From contig NZ_BORO01000007.1 in assembly GCF_018333215.1 (NCBI RefSeq), positions 1-64,000 on the forward strand: a DNA stretch of 64,000 nucleotides. The letters run 5' to 3'. The translations under genes and the position numbers were made by a program. Below are positions 10,986 through 20,141 of this stretch, one piece after another (positions within the stretch are counted from its first letter, which is position 1; each line of letters starts with the position of its first letter). The notes under the pieces were generated by a model. The model did no database searches. It worked only from the letters and a program-made list of their open reading frames with translations, and was not told the DNA's origin. This DNA comes from Oceanobacillus sp. J11TS1 (GTDB lineage: Bacteria > Bacillota > Bacilli > Bacillales > Amphibacillaceae).

Positions 10986-11687
10986 ATGATCTTTCGTAAA
11001 ATGAAAGAAGATATGGATGTTGTCTTTGAACAGGATCCAGCTGCTCGGACCTACTTTGAAGTGATGCTGACTTATTCTGGCGTCCATGCAATATGGGCTC
11101 ACCGTATAGCGCATTGGCTGTATAATAAGCGACTTAAATTTTTGGCGCGTTTTACCTCGCAATTATCGCGTTTTCTAACCGGTATTGAAATACATCCTGG
11201 AGCCAAAATAGGGAGAAGACTGTTTATTGATCATGGGATGGGTGTAGTTATTGGGGAGACCTGCGAAATAGGAAATAATGTCACCATTTTTCAAGGAGTA
11301 ACCCTTGGGGGGACGGGAAAAGAACAAGGTAAACGACATCCTACCATTGAAGACAATGCGATGATCTCAACAGGTGCAAAAGTACTTGGTGCCATTACGA
11401 TTGGGGAGAATTCCAAAGTAGGAGGGGGATCAGTTGTATTAAAAGATGTCCCTGCAAATTCTACTGTTGTCGGTGTTCCTGGTCAAGTAGTAGTCCAAGA
11501 TGGAAAACGTCTTAATAAGGATTTGGATCATCAAAATATTCCGGATCCAATAGCGGAGAAATGCAGTGATTTACAAGAACAAATTAAGGAGCTAAAAGCA
11601 GAAATAGAGCTTTTAAAGAAAGGAAGAATAAACCATCATGGCGATTCAAATATACAATACGCTAACGAGACAGAAGGAAGAGTTTAA
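10986..11687 (+). CDS. cysE: Serine O-acetyltransferase
   Basis: Makes O-acetylserine, the carbon skeleton for cysteine. The protein has a short N-terminal helical part and the left-handed beta-helix of hexapeptide acyltransferases: [30 protein letters not shown] and the GGGSVVL coil. It is the short Firmicute form (233 aa). ATG at 10986 was chosen because it gives the conserved MIFRKMKED start and lies 9 nt after GGGGG; a longer frame opens at 10938. It overlaps cysS by 50 nt and is controlled by the T-box upstream. Confidence 0.95.
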   Translation: MIFRKMKEDMDVVFEQDPAARTYFEVMLTYSGVHAIWAHRIAHWLYNKRLKFLARFTSQLSRFLTGIEIHPGAKIGRRLFIDHGMGVVIGETCEIGNNVTIFQGVTLGGTGKEQGKRHPTIEDNAMISTGAKVLGAITIGENSKVGGGSVVLKDVPANSTVVGVPGQVVVQDGKRLNKDLDHQNIPDPIAEKCSDLQEQIKELKAEIELLKKGRINHHGDSNIQYANETEGRV

Positions 11688-13044
11688 ACCGATAGAGCCT
11701 GGAAAAGTATCCATGTATGTATGCGGCCCTACGGTATATAACTATATCCATATTGGAAATGCGCGTCCTGCAATTGTGTTTGATACAGTGCGTCGATATT
11801 TTGAATACCGTGGATACGATGTCCGCTATGTTCTGAATTTCACAGATGTAGACGATAAAATTATTAAAGCTGCTAGAGAAGCTGGGGAGGAAGTAAGTAC
11901 CCTTGCTGATCGCTTTATTGAAGCCTATTTAGAAGATGTGCAAGCGTTAGGTGTTAAAAAAGCAACCAAGAATCCGCGAGTAATGGATTCAATGGAAGAT
12001 ATTATCACTTTTATCAAAGAACTTATGGACAAAGGATATGCCTATGAAGCAGAAGGAGATGTTTATTTCAAACCGCGCTCTTTTGGCGAGTACGGAAAGC
12101 TTTCTCACCAGTCTGTGGATGAATTACGTTCTGGTGCACGTATTCAAGTTGGTGAGAAAAAGAATGATCCGCTAGACTTTGCTTTATGGAAAAAAGCGAA
12201 AGAAGGCGAAATTGCATGGGATTCTCCTTGGGGCAAGGGACGACCGGGCTGGCACATTGAATGTTCAGCAATGGCTAAGAAATATTTAGGAGATACGATT
12301 GATATTCATGCTGGAGGACAGGATTTAACTTTTCCGCATCATGAAAATGAAATTGCCCAATCTGAAGCGCATAATGATCAAACATTTGCAAATTATTGGA
12401 TGCACAATGGCTATATTAATATTGATAATGAAAAAATGTCGAAATCACTTGGCAATTTTGTGCTTGCCCGCGATTTAATTGAAAAGCATGACCCAAAGGT
12501 ATTGCGTTTCTTTATGCTTTCTGTCCATTATCGCAACCCAATTAATTTTTCAGAAGAACTATTACAAAGCGCCCGAACCAGTTTAGAACGAATTGAAACA
12601 GCTTATCACAACTTAGGTTATCGTCGTAAAGCAAGTATGGACTTAAGAGAAGATAATAAAGTGTGGTTAGACCGTATCGAGGACATGAAAAAACGTTTTG
12701 AAGCAGAGATGGATGATGATTTTAACACCGCAAACGCTATTTCCATTCTTTTTGATTTATCGAAAGAAGCCAATGTCTACGTTCAAGAGGAGCAAACATC
12801 TACAGAGGTAATTGATGCATTTCGAGAGACGATGGTATCAATGCTTCAAGTGTTAGGAATTGATATAGAAGAAGAACAGGAAGCGTTGTTAGATGAAGCT
12901 ATTGAAGCGTTAATCGTTGAGCGGGAGGAAGCCCGTAAAAGACGTGACTTTGCCCGTGCAGATGAGATACGAGATCAATTAAAGAAGGAACAGATAATCT
13001 TGGAGGATACCCCTCAAGGTGTAAGATGGAAAAGAGGTAAATAA
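11638..13044 (+). CDS. cysS: Cysteinyl-tRNA synthetase
   Basis: Class I synthetase charging tRNA-Cys, 468 aa, close to the usual family length. Zinc-site and active-site motifs are present: [19 protein letters not shown] near residue 26, WHIECSAM near 205, HHENE near 238 and KMSKSLGN near 266. The start lies inside the 3' end of cysE in another frame, preceded by AAAGGAAG. Expression should follow the cysteine T-box. Confidence 0.97.
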   Translation: MAIQIYNTLTRQKEEFKPIEPGKVSMYVCGPTVYNYIHIGNARPAIVFDTVRRYFEYRGYDVRYVLNFTDVDDKIIKAAREAGEEVSTLADRFIEAYLEDVQALGVKKATKNPRVMDSMEDIITFIKELMDKGYAYEAEGDVYFKPRSFGEYGKLSHQSVDELRSGARIQVGEKKNDPLDFALWKKAKEGEIAWDSPWGKGRPGWHIECSAMAKKYLGDTIDIHAGGQDLTFPHHENEIAQSEAHNDQTFANYWMHNGYINIDNEKMSKSLGNFVLARDLIEKHDPKVLRFFMLSVHYRNPINFSEELLQSARTSLERIETAYHNLGYRRKASMDLREDNKVWLDRIEDMKKRFEAEMDDDFNTANAISILFDLSKEANVYVQEEQTSTEVIDAFRETMVSMLQVLGIDIEEEQEALLDEAIEALIVEREEARKRRDFARADEIRDQLKKEQIILEDTPQGVRWKRGK

Positions 13045-13445
13045 TGAAATCAAGTGATGTCAGGCAGATGAAAAGCCTCGCTCTAGCATATATTGGCGAC
13101 GCTATTTACGAAGTTTATGTGCGAGAGCTATTATTAGAGCGGGGAACCATTAAACCTAACCAATTACATCAAGCAGCCATTCAATATGTATCCGGTAAGT
13201 CTCAGGCAAAAGTTGTTCTCCACTGGCTGGGACAGGAAACATTTTTAACAGAAGAAGAGCGTTCGGTAGTGATTCGTGGAAGAAATGCGAAGTCTGGCAG
13301 CACTCCAAAAAACATCAGTGTGCAAACATATCGCTACAGTACAGCATTTGAGGCGTTAATTGGTTATCATTATTTATTAAAAAATCAGCAAAGACTGCAA
13401 GAGTTAATGACGAACGCAATTGATTTTTTACATGTTGGAGATTAA
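13044..13445 (+). CDS. mrnC: Mini-ribonuclease III
   Basis: Mini-III matures 23S rRNA ends in Firmicutes and consists of an RNase III catalytic domain without the dsRNA-binding domain. The 133-residue protein shows the catalytic helix [21 protein letters not shown] near residue 10 and the late acidic/helix segment [16 protein letters not shown] near 95. Its ATG shares one base with the cysS stop, indicating coupled translation. Confidence 0.95.
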   Translation: MKSSDVRQMKSLALAYIGDAIYEVYVRELLLERGTIKPNQLHQAAIQYVSGKSQAKVVLHWLGQETFLTEEERSVVIRGRNAKSGSTPKNISVQTYRYSTAFEALIGYHYLLKNQQRLQELMTNAIDFLHVGD

Positions 13446-13464
13446 AAAGAAGGGAGTGCTTAAA

Positions 13465-14217
13465 GTGACACAGGAAAAGGAATGGATTATGGGTAAAAAC
13501 CCAGTAATGGAAGCATTAAAATCAGGTCGTTCTGTAAATAAAGTATTGGTGTCAGAACAATTACAGGGAACAGCTTTTCGGAATATACAGCAACTTGCAC
13601 GAGAATCGGGAGCAGTTGTTCAAAAAGTACCAAGATCGAAATTAGATAAAATACAAGAAGGGAATCATCAAGGGGTTATTGCTTATGTGGCTTCTTATCC
13701 CTATGCTTCCATAGATGATCTTTTCAAACGGGCAGAGGAAAGGGAAGAAGCACCGTTCTTTATTTTATTGGATGAATTAGAAGATCCGCATAATTTAGGT
13801 TCCATATTACGGACTGCTGATGCAACGGGTGCGCATGGAGTAATTATTCCTAAGCGACGCTCGGTCGGTTTAACAGCCACAGTTGCAAAAACAGCAGCAG
13901 GAGCGTTAGAACATATTCCAGTAGCAAGAGTGACCAATATGGCTAATACACTCGATGAGCTGAAGGAAAGAAATGTATGGATCGTTGGAACGGAAGCGAA
14001 TGCGAATGAAGATTACAGGCAGCTTGACGGGACTTTGCCGATTGGCCTTGTAATCGGAAATGAAGGCAAAGGGATGAGCCGTCTCGTCCGCAAAAAATGC
14101 GATTGGACTGTCAGTTTGCCGATGGTTGGACAAGTATCCTCGTTAAATGCTTCTGTCGCATGCAGCTTGCTTCTCTATGAAGTATTTCGAAAGCGCCGGC
14201 CGTTTGGGTGTTCTTAA
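13465..14217 (+). CDS. rlmB: 23S rRNA (guanosine-2'-O-)-methyltransferase RlmB
   Basis: TrmH/SpoU-family SPOUT methyltransferase, YacO in B. subtilis. An N-terminal substrate-binding domain (IMGKNPVMEALKSGR) is followed by the knotted SAM-binding domain with LDELEDPHNLGSILRTADATG, GNEGKGMSRL and VSLPMVGQVSSLNASVA. GTG at 13465 has GGGAG 8 nt upstream and gives the expected N terminus; an earlier in-frame start at 13420 lies inside mrnC. About 250 aa. Confidence 0.94.
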   Translation: MTQEKEWIMGKNPVMEALKSGRSVNKVLVSEQLQGTAFRNIQQLARESGAVVQKVPRSKLDKIQEGNHQGVIAYVASYPYASIDDLFKRAEEREEAPFFILLDELEDPHNLGSILRTADATGAHGVIIPKRRSVGLTATVAKTAAGALEHIPVARVTNMANTLDELKERNVWIVGTEANANEDYRQLDGTLPIGLVIGNEGKGMSRLVRKKCDWTVSLPMVGQVSSLNASVACSLLLYEVFRKRRPFGCS

Positions 14218-14724
14218 ATGGTGGTTTTAATAGTAGATGGCTATAATATCATTGGCTCATGGCCAGAGCTTGTACAGCTAAAAGAAAAAGATATTGGCCA
14301 AGCAAGAGATCGCCTTATCGAACTCCTTGCAGAGTACCAAGCATTTACCGGTGAACGTGTTATTATTGTTTTTGATGCCTACTATGTGCGGGGAATGGAG
14401 TCGAAAGAGGAACAATTTAAAGTGGAAGTTATTTACACGAAAGAAAAAGAAACCGCCGATGAATGTATTGAGAAACTCGTAAAGAAAGTGAAGAATGTCG
14501 AGACACAAGTCTATGTTGCAACATCCGATTATGCAGAACAGCGAACCATTTTTGGACAAGGTGCTCTGCGCAAATCAGCTAGAGAGCTACAGATTGAAAT
14601 GGACGATATGAATCAGGAAATTCGAATAAACCTTGAAGTTCATAAAAAAGAAAAACCAGTTGCTAAAATTCCAATAAACCAAGATCTATTGAAAAAGTTT
14701 GAAGAAATGCGACGGGGAAAATAG
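14218..14724 (+). CDS. rae1: Ribosome-associated endoribonuclease Rae1 (YacP)
   Basis: NYN/PIN-like endoribonuclease that enters the ribosomal A site and cleaves certain mRNAs in B. subtilis. The 168-residue protein shows LIVDGYNIIGSWPEL at the N terminus (catalytic aspartate), VIIVFDAYYVRG near 46, and VATSDYAEQRTIFGQGA near 98. The ATG follows the rlmB stop with no gap and there is no strong ribosome site, so it probably depends on re-initiation after rlmB. Confidence 0.93.
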   Translation: MVVLIVDGYNIIGSWPELVQLKEKDIGQARDRLIELLAEYQAFTGERVIIVFDAYYVRGMESKEEQFKVEVIYTKEKETADECIEKLVKKVKNVETQVYVATSDYAEQRTIFGQGALRKSARELQIEMDDMNQEIRINLEVHKKEKPVAKIPINQDLLKKFEEMRRGK

Positions 14725-15058
14725 AAGAATCTAATGTATAGGACAAAAACAGGAAGCGCTTTTCATAAAGGTCATGGTGAAAAGTAATTCCTGTCAAAGC
14801 GTTGCTGCTTCCATTGTCATTTTAGTGCTATATTAGATAAAGTTCGACGAATGCTGTCCTGCCTCAAAGGTGAGAACTCCTTGCATGATGATGACAAAAA
14901 AATATTTTTGGAGAATAAATAATCATGGTCCTAGCATGTTGTGTTCCTAGTGGATATGGGCAATTTGCACATTTTGTGCTACGTGCTAGATAGGGATAAA
15001 GTCTCTCTTGTTTATAAGAAAACGACAAATTGCGACTGCTTATGTCATAAAAGGGTCG
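14725..15058. other. Spacer before sigH, no gene seen
   Basis: No coding frame with a ribosome site was found in these 334 bases. A plausible but imperfect hairpin (AGGAAGCGC near 14750, GGAAGC complement near 14810) may end the rae1 transcript. The upstream control region of sigH, bound by AbrB in B. subtilis, would lie here, but no operator can be defined by eye. Confidence 0.4.
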
Positions 15059-15088
15059 TTGACGATATTTCGGCTCGTCTAGTATAAT
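15059..15088 (+). promoter_or_regulatory. sigH promoter
   Basis: TTGACG (15059-15064) and TATAAT (15083-15088) are 18 bp apart, a good SigA promoter 50 nt before the sigH start codon. Confidence 0.85.
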
Positions 15089-15137
15089 AGTGCCTATCGT
15101 AGAGCGTTTGGAGATACCGTTTAGGAGGGGATTGTCA

Positions 15138-15788
15138 GTGAGTATTGGGCAAATCAATACACGCAGCAAGAAGCTGGACAAGCTAGAAGATATTAATTTG
15201 CTAGAGTTAATCCGCCAAGGTGATAGCTATGCATTAGACCTCCTTATACAACGGTATATAAATTTTGTGCGGTCAAAAGCAAGAACCTATTTTTTGGTTG
15301 GTGCTGATAGAGAAGATATTATTCAAGAGGGAATGATTGGCTTATACAAGGCAGTTCGTGATTTTAACATGGAACAACCGTCTTCTTTTAAATCGTTTGC
15401 GGAACTGTGTGTAACAAGACAAATCATCACAGCCATAAAAACGGCGACTAGGCAAAAGCATGTGCCCTTGAATTCTTATGTTTCACTTGACAAACCAATT
15501 TATGAGGAAGAATCTGATCGCACGCTGCTTGATATAATTAGCAGCTCGGAAAACAGTGATCCAGAGGAAATGCTAATTAATCAAGAAGCGTACGGCGCAA
15601 TGGAGTTTAAGTTGTCAGAATTATTGAGCGGATTAGAGAGACAAGTACTCCAATTATATCTGGATGGTTGTACCTATCAAGAAATTGCTGTGCAATTAAA
15701 TCGGCATGTGAAGTCGATTGACAACGCTTTAGTGAGAGTGAAACGAAAACTCGAATCTCTGCTTGAGACAGATAAAGTTACTACGTAA
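15138..15788 (+). CDS. sigH: RNA polymerase sigma-H factor
   Basis: SigH directs transition-state and early sporulation transcription. The 216-residue protein has region 2 (ADREDIIQEGMIGLYKAVRDF, then ELCVTRQIITAIKTATRQ) and region 4 (QVLQLYLDGCTYQEIAVQLNR, HVKSIDNALVRVKRKLE). GTG at 15138 is chosen for the TAGGAGGGG site 7 nt upstream; the longer frame from 15090 starts on the promoter. Its presence suggests a spore-forming lineage. Confidence 0.96.
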   Translation: MSIGQINTRSKKLDKLEDINLLELIRQGDSYALDLLIQRYINFVRSKARTYFLVGADREDIIQEGMIGLYKAVRDFNMEQPSSFKSFAELCVTRQIITAIKTATRQKHVPLNSYVSLDKPIYEEESDRTLLDIISSSENSDPEEMLINQEAYGAMEFKLSELLSGLERQVLQLYLDGCTYQEIAVQLNRHVKSIDNALVRVKRKLESLLETDKVTT

Positions 15789-15894
15789 AGGGTAAGGGGC
15801 CAATTTGTTGGAAAATCAGCAAATAAACAATTGGATAATAGCGTTTGTTTCTATTAAACACGCTGCTGCTTTTGCTGGAAAAGGAGAGATAACA

Positions 15895-15923
15895 TTGACA
15901 TTGTGATAGTGAAATGCTATGTT
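15895..15923 (+). promoter_or_regulatory. rpmG-secE promoter
   Basis: TTGACA (15895-15900), 17 bp, then TATGTT (15918-15923) with TG one base upstream (extended -10). It sits 38 nt before the rpmG start. Confidence 0.8.
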
Positions 15924-15960
15924 AGTAAGGTCTATATCCCGATGTATTGGGGTGGAGTAT

Positions 15961-16110
15961 ATGAGTAAAAAGGTAGTCTTATCGTGTGCAGTATGTTCTA
16001 GCAGGAACTATTCAACGAACAAAAACGCAGCCAATCAATCGCAAAGGTTAGAAGTGAAAAAGTTCTGTAAACATTGCAAAACACATACGTTGCATCGCGA
16101 GACGAAGTAG
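15961..16110 (+). CDS. rpmG: Ribosomal protein L33
   Basis: A 49-residue 50S protein with the zinc-binding form of L33: CAVC near residue 9 and CKHC near residue 36. The [15 protein letters not shown] start and HTLHRETK end are typical. ATG at 15961 follows GGGGTGGAG; an upstream in-frame ATG at 15919 lies within the promoter's -10 region and is rejected. First gene of rpmG-secE-nusG. Confidence 0.95.
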   Translation: MSKKVVLSCAVCSSRNYSTNKNAANQSQRLEVKKFCKHCKTHTLHRETK

Positions 16111-16157
16111 ATATAGATTGATGGATAGATTCGCGTAAGTTCGGGGGGTACCAGTAG

Positions 16158-16331
16158 ATGTTTAAGTTCTTAAAGAATGTTTCAAGAGAAATGAAAAAAG
16201 TAAGTTGGCCAAAGGGAAAGGAATTAAGAAACTACACTTTAGTGGTAATTTCTACAGTAGTCTTTATGGCGGTCTTCTTTTTCGTGATTGATTTAGGTGT
16301 ATCTCAACTTTTAGATGCATTTTTTGAATAA
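16158..16331 (+). CDS. secE: Preprotein translocase subunit SecE
   Basis: A 57-residue single-pass SecE, the short Firmicute form. It has an amphipathic N-terminal part with the conserved MKKVSWPKGKEL segment (residues 12-23) followed by one transmembrane helix (about 28-48). It clamps the SecY channel; secY is encoded at 51.7 kb. A GGGGGGT ribosome site precedes the ATG. Confidence 0.94.
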   Translation: MFKFLKNVSREMKKVSWPKGKELRNYTLVVISTVVFMAVFFFVIDLGVSQLLDAFFE

Positions 16332-16375
16332 TTCCTTTATAATGTAGATATAATGAACAGAAGAAAACAGTCAAC

Positions 16376-16400
16376 AAAACCCGATCTATGCGGGTTTTTT
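16376..16400 (+). terminator. Intrinsic terminator between secE and nusG
   Basis: An 8-bp stem (16376-16383 with 16391-16398), a 7-nt loop and a run of six T. It would end the rpmG-secE transcript or attenuate read-through into nusG. Confidence 0.75.
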
Positions 16401-16431
16401 AAATTGCATAAAAAAGCGACGAGACATTTAT

Positions 16432-16467
16432 AAAGGAGGGGACAGGGCATTTTAATGTCCGACAACA
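16432..16467 (+). promoter_or_regulatory. nusG ribosome site with bridging hairpin
   Basis: The only strong Shine-Dalgarno for nusG, AAAGGAGGGG (16432-16441), is 26 nt from the start codon. Between them GGGCATT (16445-16451) can pair with AATGTCC (16454-16460), one G-U included. Folding this stem would shorten the spacing to about 12 nt. An ATG inside the stem (16455) is out of frame and would compete if unfolded. Confidence 0.6.
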
Positions 16468-17004
16468 ATGGAAAAGAATTGGTTTGTGGTTCATACTTAT
16501 TCTGGCTATGAGAATAAAGTAAAGATGAATCTTGAAAAAAGAGTAGAGTCCATGGGTATGGAAGATAAAATTTTCCGTGTTATTGTTCCGGAAGACGAGG
16601 AAGCAGAAATTAAGAATGGCAAGAAAAAAATCGTGAAGAAAAAATCCTTCCCGGGTTATGTCTTAACAGAGATGATTATGACAGATGATTCATGGTATGT
16701 AGTTCGTAATACTCCTGGCGTTACAGGCTTTGTTGGATCTAGCGGACACGGTGCGAAGCCGACACCAATATTGCCGGATGAAGTAGAAACGATTTTAAAA
16801 AGAATGGGTGTTAATGAACCTGCCGTTCAAATTGATTTTGAACTCAAAGAAAGTGTTCGTGTTACGGACGGTCCATTCACAGACTTTACCGGTACGATTG
16901 AACAAATTGATACCGATAAACAAAAAATAAAAGTGCATGTGAATATGTTTGGAAGAGAAACACCAGTTGAGCTAGACTTTTCTCAAGTGGATAAACTTTC
17001 CTAA
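16468..17004 (+). CDS. nusG: Transcription elongation factor NusG
   Basis: NusG binds the beta' clamp and modulates pausing. At 178 aa it has an NGN domain (KNWFVVHTYSGYENKVK, KKSFPGYVLTEM, VRNTPGVTGFVG) and a C-terminal KOW domain (VTDGPFTDFTGTIEQI, VNMFGRETPVELDF). The start codon is fixed by family alignment, not by a nearby ribosome site. An in-frame A7 run at 16624-16630 is intact, a useful control for the homopolymer frameshifts seen elsewhere. Confidence 0.97.
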   Translation: MEKNWFVVHTYSGYENKVKMNLEKRVESMGMEDKIFRVIVPEDEEAEIKNGKKKIVKKKSFPGYVLTEMIMTDDSWYVVRNTPGVTGFVGSSGHGAKPTPILPDEVETILKRMGVNEPAVQIDFELKESVRVTDGPFTDFTGTIEQIDTDKQKIKVHVNMFGRETPVELDFSQVDKLS

Positions 17005-17146
17005 GTTTTTTTGATTAGAAGCTGGAAAGAAAAATTAAATTGACGCAAATATATTGCGTTTCTCGGAGCGCGTGTCACTGCTGCAAGAGAGGATTACAGT
17101 AAGAACATGGATGCTCTGTCAAACGGTGTGTTTTAAGAATCGAGGC

Positions 17147-17175
17147 TTGCTTTTTTTCTCAATTCATGCTAAGAT
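17147..17175 (+). promoter_or_regulatory. rplK-rplA promoter
   Basis: TTGCTT (17147-17152), 17 bp, then TAAGAT (17170-17175) with TG one base upstream. The predicted leader carries two small hairpins: GTTCC/GGAAC near 17190-17215, and AGGGT/ACCCT near 17225-17248. Confidence 0.6.
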
Positions 17176-17283
17176 TCTTTTGTTATTCTAGTTCCTAATA
17201 AAAATGGAACCAGATATGAGTGGGAGGGTAAATAAAATTAGAGACCCTATTACCACATCACGGACTTTAAGGAGGTGTGTCTC

Positions 17284-17709
17284 GTGGCTAAAAAAGTAAT
17301 CAAATTAGTAAAATTGCAAATTCCTGCGGGAAAAGCGAATCCGGCACCACCAGTTGGGCCAGCGCTTGGTCAAGCAGGTGTTAACATTATGGGATTCTGT
17401 AAAGAATTTAACGCTCGAACACAAGATCAAGCAGGTCTAATCATTCCTGTAGAAATCACAGTATTCGAGGATCGCTCATTTACATTTGTTACAAAGACTC
17501 CACCGGCAGCAGTGCTATTGAAAAAAGCAGCTGGAATTGAGTCTGGTTCAGGTGAACCAAACAAAACAAAGGTCGCTACTGTAAAACGCGACAAAGTTAA
17601 AGAAATCGCAGAAACAAAAATGCCAGATTTAAATGCGGCTGATGTTGATGCGGCAATGCGCATGGTTGAAGGTACTGCGCGCAGCATGGGAATCACAATC
17701 GAAGACTAA
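17284..17709 (+). CDS. rplK: Ribosomal protein L11
   Basis: 141-residue 50S protein of the GTPase-associated centre, needed for stringent control by RelA. The N-terminal [22 protein letters not shown] motif region is present along with the RNA-binding C-terminal domain ending [14 protein letters not shown] at 17284 has AAGGAGGTG upstream and gives [11 protein letters not shown]; the frame extends to 17275 within that ribosome site. Cotranscribed with rplA. Confidence 0.97.
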   Translation: MAKKVIKLVKLQIPAGKANPAPPVGPALGQAGVNIMGFCKEFNARTQDQAGLIIPVEITVFEDRSFTFVTKTPPAAVLLKKAAGIESGSGEPNKTKVATVKRDKVKEIAETKMPDLNAADVDAAMRMVEGTARSMGITIED

Positions 17710-17812
17710 TTCGATTTTTTGAAGACAGGCTCCCTGAAGTTTAGAGGTTGCGGTTTTTTTACCCGCAGCCTTATTCGTGAGAGTGTCGGATGGATAAATG
17801 ATTCACGTGCTA

Positions 17813-17835
17813 GACAAGAGTTTCTTGCTCTTGTC
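17813..17835 (+). promoter_or_regulatory. Hairpin between rplK and rplA
   Basis: GACAAGAG (17813-17820) pairs perfectly with CTCTTGTC (17828-17835), loop of 7, with CACG/CGTG further out able to extend it. It ends about 50 nt before rplA. A second 8-bp stem (GGTTGCGG/CCGCAGCC near 17745-17770) lies upstream. L1-family proteins autoregulate by binding mRNA, so these may be regulatory; that is inference. Confidence 0.45.
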
Positions 17836-17885
17836 CCGTGGGAGGTACAACCGTTATAACCACAAAAGAGGAGGATATTAATAAT

Positions 17886-18578
17886 ATGGCTAAATATGGT
17901 AAAAAACATCAAGAAGCTTTAAAGCTGATTGATCGTACAAAAGCATATGAAATTAAAGAAGCTGTAGAGCTTGCTAAAAAGACTGCGAAAGCAAACTTTG
18001 ATGAAACAGTAGAAGCTGCTTTTCGTCTTGGTGTAGACCCTAAAAAAGCAGATCAACAAATCCGCGGAGCAATGGTTTTACCGCATGGTACTGGTAAAAC
18101 TCAACGCGTTTTAGTATTTGCTAAAGGTGAGAAAGCAAAAGAAGCAGAAGCTGCTGGTGCTGATTATGTTGGAGAAGGAGATTACATTAACAAAATTAAC
18201 CAAGGTTGGTTCGAGTTTGATGTAATTGTTGCGACTCCAGATATGATGGCTGAAGTAGGTAAATTAGGTCGTGTTTTAGGACCCAAAGGTTTAATGCCGA
18301 ACCCTAAAACTGGAACAGTAACTTTCGAAGTAGAAAAAGCTGTTCAAGACATTAAAGCTGGTAAAGTTGAATATCGTGTAGATAAATCTTCTAATATCCA
18401 TGTTCCAATCGGAAAAATTTCTTTCGACGAAGAAAAATTAGTAGAAAACTTTGCTGCACTTACTGAGCAACTTGTAAAAGTTAAACCTCAGTCTGCTAAA
18501 GGTGTTTACCTTAAAAATGCTTCCATTGCATCTACAATGGGACCAGGAATCAAAGTTGACGTTTCAAACTTCCGTTAA
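17886..18578 (+). CDS. rplA: Ribosomal protein L1
   Basis: 230-residue L1-stalk protein. It matches the family from [16 protein letters not shown] to KVDVSNFR, with the signature [19 protein letters not shown] around residue 115. ATG at 17886 follows AGAGGAGG; the frame is open from 17838, but that segment lacks similarity. Confidence 0.97.
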   Translation: MAKYGKKHQEALKLIDRTKAYEIKEAVELAKKTAKANFDETVEAAFRLGVDPKKADQQIRGAMVLPHGTGKTQRVLVFAKGEKAKEAEAAGADYVGEGDYINKINQGWFEFDVIVATPDMMAEVGKLGRVLGPKGLMPNPKTGTVTFEVEKAVQDIKAGKVEYRVDKSSNIHVPIGKISFDEEKLVENFAALTEQLVKVKPQSAKGVYLKNASIASTMGPGIKVDVSNFR

Positions 18579-18585
18579 TTAGTAG

Positions 18586-18614
18586 TTGACTTTTAAGCCA
18601 ACGTTCGATATACT
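18586..18614 (+). promoter_or_regulatory. rplJ-rplL promoter
   Basis: TTGACT (18586-18591) and TATACT (18609-18614) with the optimal 17-bp spacer, immediately after rplA. Confidence 0.85.
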
Positions 18615-18644
18615 AATTTTCGGTTTCAATAAAATCGAATGTTA

Positions 18645-18766
18645 TACCGTAGACAGCAGGGGCCGATGTGCTTAATCATCCTGCCGAGGTGTTTATTTAT
18701 AGAAAGGCAAACCGTTTTGCCAATCTAAAGTAAGCTCTCATGTCTACATGAGAGCTTTTTTAATAG
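18645..18766 (+). ncRNA. L10 leader with terminator
   Basis: The segment from about 18645 carries the conserved Firmicute L10-leader core (GTAGACAGCAGGGG, then CATCCTGCCGAGGTG) that binds the L10(L12)4 complex. It ends in a strong terminator: an 11-bp stem 18732-18742 with 18747-18757, followed by T. GTCTAC at 18743-18748 could also pair with GTAGAC near 18650, which fits an attenuation switch. Excess L10 would shut down rplJ-rplL. Confidence 0.85.
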
Positions 18767-18820
18767 AAAGCACGTTCGAACGGTGTAATAATAGCGACTG
18801 TTACTTTAGGAGGTGGAAAG

Positions 18821-19318
18821 ATGTCAGGAATCATTGAACAAAAGAAACAATTAGTAGAGGAAATTGCAGATAAGTTTCGTAAGAGCCAAACTGCAGTAAT
18901 CGTTGACTATCGTGGTCTTAACGTATCTGAGGTTACTTCATTACGTAAAGAGCTTCGCGAAGCAGGGGTTGAATTCAAAGTATACAAAAATACAATGGTT
19001 CGCCGCGCTGTAGAATCTGTAGAACTAAATGAGCTTAGTGAAGTATTAGCTGGGCCTAGCGCAATTGCATTTAGTGAAGATGTTGTAGCTCCTGCGAGAA
19101 TTTTGAACAACTTCAGTAAAGATCACGAAGCTTTAGAAATTAAAGGCGGAGTTATCGAAGGTAAAGTTGCTTCTCTTGAACAAATTAAAGAGCTTGCAGA
19201 TCTACCAAACTACGAAGGTATGGTATCTATGCTGCTTAGCGTACTTCAAGCTCCAATTCGCAACTTTGCTTATGTTACAAAAGCTGTTGCTGAGCAAAAA
19301 GAAGAACAAGGTGCGTAA
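18821..19318 (+). CDS. rplJ: Ribosomal protein L10
   Basis: 165-residue base of the L7/L12 stalk. The [31 protein letters not shown]-type RNA-binding region spans residues 28-58, and the C-terminal helix ([16 protein letters not shown]) binds L12 dimers. AGGAGGTGG precedes the ATG. Controlled by the L10 leader. Confidence 0.97.
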   Translation: MSGIIEQKKQLVEEIADKFRKSQTAVIVDYRGLNVSEVTSLRKELREAGVEFKVYKNTMVRRAVESVELNELSEVLAGPSAIAFSEDVVAPARILNNFSKDHEALEIKGGVIEGKVASLEQIKELADLPNYEGMVSMLLSVLQAPIRNFAYVTKAVAEQKEEQGA

Positions 19319-19372
19319 TACAACCGGATTATTCATAAAAAAACAAACTTATATATTAGGAGGAATTTAATC

Positions 19373-19735
19373 ATGACAAACGAAGAAATGATTAGTGCAA
19401 TTAAAGAAATGTCTGTACTTGAATTAAATGATTTAGTAAAAGCGATCGAAGAAGAATTTGGCGTAACTGCTGCTGCTCCAGTTGCTGCTGCAGGTGCTGC
19501 TGGCGGCGCTGCTGAAGAAGAAAAAACTGAATTTGACGTTGTTCTTAACGATGCTGGTGCATCTAAGATCAAAGTTGTTAAAGCAGTTCGCGAAATCACT
19601 GGTCTTGGCTTAAAAGACGCTAAAGACTTAGTAGATAACGCTCCTAAAGCAATTAAAGAAGCTGTATCTAAAGAAGAAGCTGAAGAAGTTAAAGGTAAAC
19701 TTGAAGAAGCTGGTGCTTCTGTAGAAGTTAAATAA
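19373..19735 (+). CDS. rplL: Ribosomal protein L7/L12
   Basis: 120-residue stalk protein that recruits translational GTPases. N-terminal dimerisation domain ([22 protein letters not shown]), alanine-rich hinge at residues 33-48, and the globular C-terminal domain with [29 protein letters not shown] precedes the ATG. Confidence 0.97.
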   Translation: MTNEEMISAIKEMSVLELNDLVKAIEEEFGVTAAAPVAAAGAAGGAAEEEKTEFDVVLNDAGASKIKVVKAVREITGLGLKDAKDLVDNAPKAIKEAVSKEEAEEVKGKLEEAGASVEVK

Positions 19736-19756
19736 TTTAACGAATATATGAAAAAG

Positions 19757-19785
19757 GAGCTCGTCGTGTTTAGACGGGCTCTTTT
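19757..19785 (+). terminator. Terminator after rplL
   Basis: A 9-bp stem with one G-U (19757-19765 with 19773-19781), then TTTT. It probably acts as a partial attenuator before ybxB-rpoB. Confidence 0.75.
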
Positions 19786-20141
19786 ATCAGGAATTCACTA
19801 CAGCATGAGCGCCTGTGATTTTCCTTATCGAACATCGAAAAATGTATACATGGAGAAAGGGAAAAACGGTCGCTGAATATACTAATTAACTCAACTTGTA
19901 TGCAGCGAGGGAAAGTACCTGTTGCATGAAGTTTCATTTTATAAAGGTCACCATTGTCACTAGAAAAAGTTCAAGTTTATATACGAGAATGATTTTTAGT
20001 TGAATAGGTGATCTTTTTTTTAACAAAAAAGTATTTGGGTTGGAAATGGTAGTGGCTCCTGCCATTGCTCATATTACGAAAAGTGTAATCACAACCCACC
20101 CAGGTATTTTCTTAATTAAAACAAAGTGGGTGCTAATCCAT
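19786..20141. other. Spacer between rplL and ybxB
   Basis: No gene is supported in these 356 bases. A frame continuous with ybxB opens at 20040, but its first 34 codons have no family similarity. TGAAGTTTCATTTTATA at 19927-19943 is one of three near-identical intergenic copies in this window. An A/T-rich stretch near 20015-20030 may hold a promoter. Confidence 0.4.

Noticed and set aside
17741-17770. GGTTGCGG/CCGCAGCC hairpin with T7 as terminator
   Set aside because: The T run is in the loop, not after the stem, so it cannot act as an intrinsic terminator.
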